Source of the DNA: Akkermansiaceae bacterium
GTDB lineage: Bacteria; Verrucomicrobiota; Verrucomicrobiia; Verrucomicrobiales; Akkermansiaceae
Direction: 5' to 3'
Assembly (NCBI GenBank): GCA_903906515.1
Contig: CAIVKO010000067.1
Coordinates: 1-49,083 of the forward strand
DNA: 49,083 nucleotides
The notes under the pieces are model-generated. The model was not told the origin of the DNA. It was given only the letters and a program-made list of their open reading frames with translations, and did no database searches. How positions within the stretch are numbered: the first letter of the stretch is position 1; every line of letters starts with the position of its first letter. Position numbers and translations under genes: made by a program. Of this stretch, positions 16,869-28,800 are shown in pieces.

Positions 16869-19800
16869 ATGAAGCTTTCCTCCGCATTTTACTTTGTCCG
16901 TCGTGGATCATTGGCCGCCGCGCTGGTGGGCTTGATCACAGCGCATACGGCGCATGCGGCAAGTTTGACGTGGGATGGAAATGGTTCGCAGGGAGGATCT
17001 GGCACTTGGAATACCAACAATACCGCCAACTGGTGGAATGGCACGGTGGATGTGGTCTGGCCAGCCTTGGGCGGCACCAATGACGACGCCGTCTTTGGTG
17101 GCACGGCCGGAACAGTGACGATCAGCACCGTCACCGCCAACGATCTCACGTTCAACACCACCGGCTACACACTGTCTTCCGGCACACTCACACTCAACGG
17201 CACGACACCGACGATCACCGCCGGCAGTGGCATTTCCACAGCCATCAGCTCTACCATCGCCGGGACCGTGGGCTTGACCAAGGCCGGTCTAGGCACGCTC
17301 ACGCTTTCCGGAACGAATACCTACAGCGGAGTCACCCGCATCACCGGCGGCTCCGTGGTCATCACGGGCGATTCCAACCTTGGCAGCGCGCCGGGTATCG
17401 CGACCGCCGGCAGTCTGGTCCTTGATGGCGGCACGCTTTCGACCTCCGGCACCTTCAGCTTGAATGCCAATCGTGGAATCGTTGTTGGACCTTCCTCCGG
17501 TCAAGGAGACGGCACGATCAGCGTCACTTCAGGGGAACTTACCTACAATGGCATCATCACCAGCAACGGAGCTTCCGGCACCGGCAATCTTGTCAAATCC
17601 GGAGCCGGCACCCTGACCCTTGGTGGCAGCAATACTTTTACCGGCAATACCACGATTTCCTCAGGGACTCTCAAAATTGCCAGTATTACCGCCATCCCAT
17701 CCGGAACAGGCAAAGGCGATCTAAGCATCGCGGGCACACTCGACCTGAACGGCTATGGCATCACGCTCAACGGACTTTCAGGCGCGGGGTCGATCACGAG
17801 CAGTGCGGCCGGAACCATCAATTTGACGGTAGGTGGAAACAACAAGGGCGGGACTTACACCGGTGTGCTCGGCAATGGCAGCGGCACCGTGGGGCTGACA
17901 AAAATCGGCACGGGAACCTTGGTTCTCGGCGGAAACAACACTTTCACCGGTGGAGTCATCATCAATGCTGGTACCCTGCAACTCGGTAGCACCACCGGAC
18001 TTGGGGCCGCTACCAATACCGTGACCTTCGGTGCCAGCGCTCCGGCCACGACCAAACTCCAGCTCAACGGCAACTCGATCACCATTGGCGGACTTGCCAC
18101 CAATACCACTCCGGGCACCGTGTTGGTGGAAAACGCCAACGCGGGCGCGGCCACCCTGACGATCAATCAATCCGCCACCACTACCTTTGCTGGGGTATTA
18201 CAAGACGGCACGGGAGGTGGTGCAATGAGCCTGACGAAATCCGGCACCGGAGTCCTGACCTTGTCGGGCACCAACACATTCACCGGAAGCACGACCATTT
18301 CAGGTGGCACACTCGCCCTATCCGGCGGATCCGCCATTGCCGACAGCGCAGCGGTTTCCTTAGCGGACACATCCGGAGCCATCCTGCTCCTCAATGCCAA
18401 TGAAACCATCGGCTCGCTGTCCGGCGGCGGCGCCACTGGCGGCAATGTTAATTTACAAGGCTTCACCCTGACCACCGGCGGAGCAACCAATTATGCCGGG
18501 ACCATTTCCGGCTCGGGTTCACTCATTAAAACCGGCACTGGGGTTTTCACTCTGAGTCGTGGCAATACCTACGCTGGCAGCACGAGTATCAAAAATGGTC
18601 AGATCGCCCTTGGCATCGACAACGCGCTCACCACCAGTACCGTGCTCACGTTGGGTGACGGAACCACCAACACCAGTGGCGTCTTAAAACTGAACAATTA
18701 CCAGCAGACGCTTGCCGGATTAACGACCGCTGGCAATGGCTCCGCCGATGGGATCGGCAATCGCGTCATCAACGGCAGCGCCACCACCAAGACGCTCACT
18801 CTCAACAATACGAACAACTACTCCTTCTCCGGGATCCTCGGTGGGAGCACGTCTGATGAAAATAACTTCAATCTGGTAAAATCCGGGACCGGCACGCTGA
18901 CGCTATCCGGAACCAACACCTACTCCGGCACCACCACCATCAATGCGGGCACGGTCAGCGTGGGCAACATCAGCAATGGATTGGGCAGCGGTGCGTCAGC
19001 CATCGCACTCTCCGGCGGAACGCTTTCCTACAGCGGAAACAACGCCAACTTCACCCGCGGGTTCACCATTTCCACCAGCGGCGGGCAAATCGACACCACT
19101 ACCGCCGGGCAAACCCTGACGCTCAACACCGGAGGCGTCGCCATCACAACCACCGGCAACTTCACGGTCGGCGGCACGGGAAACACAACCATCTCCAGCA
19201 ACATCACCGGAGCCAGCGGCGGAATTCTCACCAAAACCGGTACCGGCACTCTCACTCTTTCCGGCACCAACAGCTACTCCGGAGTCACCAACATCAAGAA
19301 TGGAACGATTGCCCTTGGCGTGAACAATGGCGTGAACCAGTCCGCCACCGTGACACTCGGCGATGCCACCGCCAATACCAACGGCGTGCTGCGATTGAAT
19401 GGTTATGCACAGACTGTCTCCGGTCTGACCATCACCGGCGCGGGCACCGGCAACCGCGTCACCGGCGGCAGCGCGACACTCAGTAATCTGACCATCAACA
19501 ACTCCGGGGGAGTTGCCTTCGGCGGCATCCTCGGCGGCACCGGCACCGACGAAAACAACCTGGCCTTGATCAAATCCGGGGCGGGCGTGTTGACGCTCTC
19601 CGGCACCAATACCTACACCGGCGGCACGACCCTCAGCGCTGGAACACTGGCAATCGCCGCTTCCTCGAATCTTGGAGCCGGCACCCTCAGCATCGGCGCG
19701 GGCACCCTGCAAATCACCAATAACATCGCCGCTTCCGCACGCGCGATCAACCTGACCGATGCCACCTCCGCCATTTCAGTCGATACTGGCATGAGTTACA

Positions 19801-22800
19801 CCAGCTCGGGATCGATCACCGGCACTGGCGCGCTCAACGCCACCGGAGCGGGCACGCTGGTTGTTTCCGGGACGAGCAACGATTACTCGGGTGGAACCAA
19901 TATCAAAAACGGTGGCATTACCCTGGGTGCCAACAATGCGTTGCCGATCGGAACTCTGGTGACGCTGGGCAATCTGACCGTCAGCGGCAAGCTGACACTC
20001 AATGGCTACAACCAAACCGTGTCCGGGTTGCTCATGTCCGGCACCGGAACAACCAACCGGGTGATCAACGGCAAATCCACGGCGGTCACCTTCACGATCA
20101 ACAATTCGGCGGATTCTTCTTTCGCTGGCATCCTCGGCGGAGCCACGGCCAACGAAAACAATTTCGGCCTGACCAAAACCGGATCCGGAAAACTCACACT
20201 CTCTGGAGTCAATACCTACACCGGCAACACCGTGATTTCCACAGGCACCCTGGCTCTTGGATCAGCAAGTGTCAGCATCCCGACTGGTGCCAGCGCGGGT
20301 AACGTCCAGGTGGATGGCACACTCGATGTCAACGGTCAGAGCCCGACCATCAACGGACTCAGCGGCTCGGGAATCATCCTCAACAATGGAGCCACAGGTA
20401 AAACCATTTCTGTCGGCAACAATGATCAAACATCCACTTTCACCGGCGTCATCCAGGACGGAACGGGCACAATCGCCCTGACCAAGGTCGGTGCCGGGGT
20501 TCTGACCCTCAGCAATGCCAACACCTATTCCGGCAACACAACGGTGACGCTTGGCACACTCAAGATCGGTAATGCCTCCGCCATACCTTCCGGCACAGGC
20601 AAGGGCAACGTCGCCTTGACAGGCTCGCTGGACCTCAATGGCAACAGCGTCACCCTCAACGGTCTTAGCGGGGCAGGCGGCATCAGCAGCAGCGTGGCCG
20701 GGACGATGACTCTCTCGGTCGGAGCCAATGACCAGACCAGCTCCTATACCGGCGTCATTGCCAACGGCACGGCAACTTCGCTGGGGTTGACCAAGGTGGG
20801 CACGGGAACTCTAACGATTTCTGGAAACAGCACTTATAGTGGCGACACCACCATTTCCGCAGGCACATTGAAGCTGAACGGCACTGCTGCGATCCCATCC
20901 GGCGCGAGTAAAGGCAATCTATCCATTGCCAGTGGCGCGTTTTTAGACATGAACAACCGCAGCCAGACGATCAACGGGCTGACAGGATCTGGAACCATCA
21001 CCACCAACTCCGCGACAGCGGTAACCCTTACGGTGGGCGGCAACAACCAAACGAGCACGTTTGATGGAGTCATCCAGAACGGGTCAGGGACGGTGGCCCT
21101 GCTCAAAACCGGATCCGGAACTCTCACGTTGGCCGGAAACAACACCTTCACCGGCGGCGTGACGATCAATACCACGGGCGTGCTGCAACTTGCCAATGCG
21201 GGCGCAATCAATGCCTCGGGCGTGAATACTGTCACCTTTGGTTCCGGTGCCAGTGCGGCGACCAAGCTCCAGCTCAACGGAAACAGCGTGACGATTGCGG
21301 GACTGCAAACCAATGCTACGACCGCAGGTTCTCCAATTGTGGAAAACGCCAATGCGGCGTCCTCAACCCTGACCATCAACAACAGTTCCAATTTTACCTA
21401 CGCCAGTGCTATCAACGACGGCACCGGCGGCGGTGCGCTGGCGCTGGTCAAAACCGGCAGCGGCACGCAAACCCTCACGGGAACCAGCACCTACACCGGT
21501 GGCACCACGATTTCCGGCGGTATTTTGGCCATCAGCAAGGATGCCGCTCTCGGTGCCACCTCAGGCCTGCTCACCATCGGCAGTGGCAAACTGGAAGCCA
21601 CGGCCACCATCTCGTCCACCACGCGTAATATTGCTGTCACAAGTGCCTCATCGGCGATCATCGTGGATCCAGGTTTTACCTACACGGAGGCCGGGGTGAT
21701 TTCCGGTTCCGGCACGCTGAACAAGGAAGGGACCGGTATTCTCCAGATCTCCGGCACCGCTAACACCTATAGCGGCGGCACGGTGGTGACCGCCGGCCTG
21801 CTGGATGTGACCGCCACCAGCGGCACGCCGCTTGGCCAGGACATCAACACCAACAACATCACTGTGAACGCCGGTGGCAACCTGTCCTTGAGCAACACCA
21901 GCAACAAAGGAGCGAACCAGTCTATCACGGTCAACAGCTCCAGTAGCGCCTTGGGCGGCATCGGTTTCTCCAATACCGGCCTGACGCTGGCTCAACTCGC
22001 CGGAATGTTCACTGACAGCACTGGCAGTTACGGCGGCGTGCTGAGCGTCAATAATGGTATCAGCTACAGTTCCAACATCAATTTGACTTCCTTTGGTTCC
22101 GGGGCGGGACAGGGGTACTGGTTCTTGGGTAGCGCTTCGACGGGAACGGTTTCCAACATCACCATCGGTGCCGGCAGCACGTACCGCCTGGGTGGCGGAG
22201 GCGGCACGCTGACCCTTTCGGGTGCCAACCTTTTGACCGGCAACAACGACGTTCTGGTCGGTTCGGGGTTGACCAACGGCAACGGCATGGTGATCGCCAA
22301 CGTCGCCGAGAACTACACGGGCAAGACGACCGTCACTGGCGGGGCCATCTATTCCATCGGGTTGGACACTTCGTTGGGTGCGGTTCCCGGGGGCGCCACG
22401 CCGGGAAAAGTGACCCTTGACAATGGCACCCTCCAGGCCCGCGCCGCCATGACCATCAGTGCAAACCGCGGTTTTGCTGTCGGTCCAGCCAGCGGTTCCG
22501 GATCTGGCACGATCGATACCAACGGCAATGCTGTCAGCTATGGCGGCATTATCGCCAACAACGGATCGGGCACGGGTGGCCTCATCAAAATCGGCGCTGG
22601 CACGCTGACGCTCACCGGCAACCAGAACACCTACACCGGAGCCACCACCATCAACAACGGGACCATCAACTTCTCCGGTATCAACGATCTCGGTGCGGGC
22701 ACCGCCATCAACTTTGGAACAGGAACCACCGGCGGAACTCTCCAATATGCTTCCGGAAACACCGCCGACATCACCGCCCGCACGGTCACCTTCGGCACCA

Positions 22801-25800
22801 GTGGTGGCACGATTGACACCAATGGCAACAATGTTTCATTCGCCAATCCCACCTTCGGAACCGGCAGTTTCAGTAAAATCGGCACGGGCACGCTGACGCT
22901 GAACGCGGTCAATGCCATGGGAAACATCACCATCGGCGCGGGAACGTTGAAACTCGGGGTCGCAAATGCCATCCCCGTCACCTCCTCGTTAACGTTGAAC
23001 GGTGGTGCCTCCTCCGCCGGTAACCTGGACATCAATGGTTTCGATACCACGGTCATGAATTTGGCCGGAACCACCAACACGGTGCTGGGTAAAGTCATCA
23101 ACAGTGCGGTCGGCACCGCCAAGGCATTGACGGTGAACAGCAACGCCAATACGACCTTTGCCGGCATTTTGGCTGACAACACCGGCACCGGCGGCACGCT
23201 TGCGTTGGTCAAGACCGGTGCCAGTACGCTGACCCTCTCCGGCCCCAATACTTATTCGGGTGGAACCACCATCAGCACCGGCACGCTGACGGTCACCGGC
23301 GACAGTGCGCTGGGCACCGTGCCGGGCACCGCCACACCGGGCAGCATCACCATCGCTAGCGGCGCGAGTCTTGGTACGGTCACCAACAGCTTCGAGATTA
23401 ACGCCAACCGCGGCATCGCGATCAACGGCAACACAGCTGCGTCCGTCGCCGTCGGCACAGGCCTAACGCTGACCTACAACGGCATCATCGCCAACACCGG
23501 TGGCACCACCGGAGGGCTGACCAAGACCAATACCACCGGAACGTTGGTGCTAGGCGGTACCAATACCTACGCCGGCGACACCACGGTTGCCGGTGGCACC
23601 CTCAGGGTCGCCAATAACACCGCGATTCCCTCAGGAGCGGGCAAGGGCAACGTCAGCCTGACCGGCACTTTGAATCTCAACGGCAATGCCATCACCGTCA
23701 ACGGTCTTACCGGCGCGGGATCCGTCACCAGTAGCGTCGCCGGTGCAGCGGGCATCACCGTCGGTTCCAACAACCAGACCAGTTCTTTCGCCGGTACCAT
23801 CGTCAACGGCAGCGGAACCGTCAGCCTTGGCAAGACCGGCACCGGCACACTGACATTGTCCGGAACGAACACTTACACTGGCGGGACGACGATTTCACAA
23901 GGTGTTCTTTCCATCGCTGCCGATGCCAACATCGGAGGCGTTCCCGGAGTGGCAACCCCCGGCAACATTGTCATCAATGGCGGCTCTCTCTCCACCAGCG
24001 CCAGTTTCACCCTGAACGCCAACCGCGGCATTGCCGTCGGCCCTGCTTCGGGTGCCGGTACCGGCACGCTTGACGCGGCGGCGGGTACCACGCTGACCTA
24101 CAACGGCATTGTCGCCGACAACGGTGCCGGTAGCGGTGGCCTGACCAAGAGCAACACTACTGGAACCTTGGTGCTCGGCGGCACCAACACCTATTCCGGC
24201 GACACCACGGTATTGGGCGGCACACTGAAGCTCGGCAACGTCGCCGCGATCCCCTCGGGCAGTGGCAAGGGCAACCTCGCGCTTACCGGCACGCTCGATC
24301 TGAACAACCTCAGTCCTACCGTCAACGGCATCTCAGGCACAGGTACCGTCACCAATAATCTAACCGGCACCGCCACCTTCACCGTTGGCGGCAATGGCGC
24401 GACCAGTTCCTTCGGTGGCATCATCCAGGACGGCAACGGCACGGTTGCCTTGACCAAAACCGGCACCGGAACTCTTTCGCTCTCAGCCGCCAACACCTAT
24501 TCGGGCAACACCACCATCGATGCCGGAGGCGTGTTGGAGGCCACGATCTCCACCGCAATACCTTCCGGTCTCGGCAAAGGAAACGTGATCGTCAATGGCA
24601 CCCTGGATCTCGATACCAGTCTCACGTTGAACGGATTGTCAGGCAGCGGCACGATTTCCACCGACACGGCATCCGCCATCGTGTTGACCGCCGGGGCGAA
24701 TGACCAGACCAGCAACTTCGCCGGCAATATCGTCAATGGCGGCGGCGGAGGCACGGTCGGACTAACCAAAACGGGCACCGGCACGCTCACTCTCTCGGGT
24801 AACAACACCTACTCTGGAGCGACCACGATTTCCACCGGTACCTTGAAAATGGGCAGTGCCACCGGGCTTTCCCCGAATAGCACCCTAACCATATCCGGCC
24901 CGGGCTTCCTTGATATCAATGGCAACAACGTCGCCATGGATGGCTTGTTGGGAACGGGCACGATCCTCAACAACGGAGCCAATGATGCCACGCTCACGGC
25001 GGGGGCGGCGGGCGGATCGACGTCCTTTGGTGGTGTCATTGCCGATGGAACCAAGGCGATTTCCCTGACGAAATCCGGATCGGGCACGCTGACTCTAACC
25101 GGAATAAACACCTACAGCGGCAACACCACCATTGCCAACGGCACGCTCAGTGTCGCCAACATCGGCGCAGGCGGCAACATCGGCACCGGTACCAACCCGA
25201 TCATCCTCGGTGATGCCACTAACAAAGGCACGCTTTCCTACACCGGCACTTCCGATCTGACTTACACCCGAGGCTTCACTGTCAACGCGGGTGGAGGAGA
25301 AATCAACACCACCGCCGTCGGCAAAACCCTCACCCTGCAAGGCACGGACATCACCGCCGCCGGCACCTTCACGGTCAGCGGAGCCGGCAATGCCATCGTA
25401 CAAAGCACCATCACCGGTAGCGGCGGCCTGACCAAGGCCAACACCGGATCGATGATTCTGTCCTCGGTCAACACCTACTCCGGCAACACCACGATTTCCA
25501 CCGGAACCCTGCAAGTCACCAACGCCGCCGCCATCCCGTCCGGCACCGGCAAAGGCAATGTGATCGACAACGGCACGCTGGATGTGAACAACCTGAGCCT
25601 CACTCTGAACGGACTATCCGGCTCCGGTATCGTCACCAATACCGCCGGCTCGCCGGTCACGCTGACCGTGGGCGGCAATGATGCGACTGCCCATTTTACC
25701 GGCACTATCCAAGACGGATCGGGTGTGACCTCTTTGGTGAAAACCGGCACCGGTATCCAAACTCTCGGCGGATCTAACACCTATTCCGGCGACACCACGA

Positions 25801-28800
25801 TTTCCTCTGGCACGCTGCAATTCGGCATCGCCACCGCCATTCCTTCCGGCTCTTCCAAAGGCAATGTCGCGCTTGGCTCCGGCGGCACACTCGACTTGAA
25901 CGATTTCGATGTCTCTATCAACGGATTGTCCGGCAGCGGTCTGGTCACAAACAATGCCGGTGACTCGACCCTGACTGTCGGAAACAACAATCAGACCAGC
26001 ACGTTCTCCGGCAATATCCAGAATGGCACCGGCATCATCGGCCTGACCAAGACGGGTTCCGGCATTTTGACGCTTTCAGGTAACAATACGTTTTCCGGCG
26101 CGACATTGATCGAGCAAGGCACGCTTTCGATGGGCAGCGATACCGGTTTGTCCGCAGCCAGCACACTGACGATCGGAAATGCCGGGGCGCTTGATTTGAA
26201 TGGAAAAGTGATTGCCATCGACGGTCTTGCCGGCACGGGATCGATCACCAACAATAGCTCCACAGACGTCACGCTGACCATTGGTTCCAGCGGTGGATCT
26301 GGCACGTTTGGCGGCACGATCAATGACGGGACAGGTGTGATTGGACTGGTCAAGACCGGCTCCGGCACGGTGACGTTGAGCAACGTCAACCGCTACTCCG
26401 GCCACACCACAGTGACCGGCGGGCTGCTGGCCATCACCTCGTATGGCGCACTTGGCGAGATACCGGCCACTGTCCACCCGGCCAACATCGTGCTCAATGG
26501 CGGCGGAATTTCCGCTGCTAACACGTTTGTAATAGACTCCAAGCGCGGCATTGCCGTTGGTCCGGCTACGGGCAGCGGCGTGGGCATCCTCGACGCGGCA
26601 CTCAACCAGACGCTCACCTACAACGGAATCCTTGCTAACAACGGATCCGGAACCGGTGGACTCACCAAGACCGGTCTGGGCACCCTTTCCCTCGGCGGGT
26701 CTAACACATACTCCGGTGACACGACGGTTTCCAGCGGCTCACTTCAAATCGCGAATGCCGCCGCCATCCCATCCGGCACAGGAAAAGGCAATCTCCAACT
26801 CTCTGCGACACTGGACCTCAACAACAACAGCATTCTTGTCAACGGTTTGTCCGGACAAGGTCTTGTAACCAATACCAAAACAGGATCCGTCACGTTGACC
26901 GCAGGCGGCAACGACCAGACTTCCACATTCGGTGGTGTGATCGAAAATGGCAACGGCACGACCGCCCTAACCAAAACCGGTACCGGCGTCCTGACCCTCA
27001 CGGGAACGAATACCTTTTCCGGAGGCACCACGATTTCCGCTGGCACACTGGCTGTCGGCAGCGACGCGAATTTGGGGACCGTTCCCAATCTCGCCACTCC
27101 CGCGAATCTTGTGATCAACGCAGGCGCGACACTCACCGCTACTTCCACATTCACGCTGGCATCGAACCGGGGCATTGCTGTCGGCCCCTCGGGTGCGGGG
27201 ATCATCGATGTCGCATCTAGCCAAACCCTCACCTATGGCGGCGCGATTGCGAATAATGGCGGCAGCGGTGGTTTTACCAAAGCCGGCACAGGCACGCTCA
27301 TCCTCACCGGCAACAGCACCTATACCGGCACAACGACGGTGGAGTCGGGCGTGATGACGGTCAACGGCAATATCGGCGGCTCCGGGGCAACGGTTGTCAA
27401 AACCGGCGCCACCCTCAACGGGACGGGCACCACCGGGGCGATGGATGTGCAAAGCGATGGAACCCTCCAGCCGGGCGACGGTGGAATCGGGACTCTCACC
27501 GTCTCAGGCCATCTCACCCTCGCCGGCATCGCGAATTTCGAACTCGGCACCCCCGGTGCCAACCATGCATCGCCAGGCACCAGCGACAGGGTCGACGTCA
27601 CTGGCGACGTGAATTACGGCGGCACGATCAACCTCATTGACAACAACAACGCCGGCGGCCTCGGCAGCGCGGGCGCGGGTTCCTACAAACTCATTACCTA
27701 CACCGGCACGTCCTCCGGTAACTTCACAGGAGTCACCGGGCTGCCCAAATACCACAATGCCTTCCACGACGTCCCCGCCGACAAGGCGCTCTACATCGAC
27801 CTTTACGACTACGCGGTCGCGACGATCACGCCGTCGGTTGACCTCGGACGAATCCACGCGGGAGGCACCTTCGGCACCCAGGCGCTCACGGTGGGAAACA
27901 CGACGGCTGCGGGTAATTTCACCGAATCACTCGGTGGAGTGTTCGGCACCACGGCAACTGGATTCACCTCATCCGGCTCGGTGACGGGCATTGCAGGCCA
28001 GTCAAACAACTCCAGCAATATGATTGTCGGGATTTCCGACAACACCGCAGGACAGAAAACCGGATTGATCGGTGTGAATTTCACCTCCCAGGCTGTTAGT
28101 AGCAGCGGACTCGCCAATACCGCGCTCACTTCCCAGAATGTCACCGTCAACGGCTTCGCCTACACCGGTCAAAGCGTCTGGAACATCGAGGGCAGTGGGA
28201 GTTGGGGAAACAACGTGAATGCGTATGGCAACTGGACGCATGCGGGTGGAGTTGCAGGACTTGACGGTATTCTCAGCGTCAATGACACGGCTACATTTGG
28301 CAATGCGACCTCAGGGCCATCCACGGTATCACTCAATGGTGCCAACCCTTCATTGAGCGGCATCCGGTTTGATCACGACCAATCCTACACCTTGGCGCTG
28401 GGAACCGGCGGTTCGTTGACATTCAAAGGCAACGGCGCTGCAGCGGTCATCGCCGATGACAATGGCAACCACACGATTTCCGCTCCAATGGCCTTGGCCA
28501 GCAATGCAAATGTCTCGGTGGCTCACGCCAGCGACACACTCACTATTTCCGGAGCAATTTCCGGTAGTGGCAACGGCATCACCAAGAGCGGCGACGGAAC
28601 GCTCGCGCTCACCGGCAACAGCGGCTACACCGGAGCAACGCTGGTCTCCGCCGGAACCTTGTTAGTCAATGGTTCGCTTGGAAACACCAGCACCACGGTT
28701 GCCTCTGGAGCAACTCTCGCCGGCAATGGCACGTTGGGTGGAGACGTTACGGTTCACGGCAATATCGCTCCCGGAAATCCTAACGAAATCGGAACCATCG

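Noticed and set aside
17270..27360. Regular repeats resembling a CRISPR or DNA tandem array
   Set aside because: The repeats are conserved at protein level in one frame, with variable synonymous bases, and the spacers are coding.
17543..28363. Long minus-strand reading frames inside the giant repeat gene, for example 22745-21648 (365 codons), 19712-18996, and a series of frames of about 100 codons meeting end to start at 23567-26389
   Set aside because: They recur with the repeat period and arise because ACC, ATT, GGC and similar sense codons avoid antisense stops, while ACCATT supplies antisense ATG. The plus strand reads as one continuous domain-rich protein.
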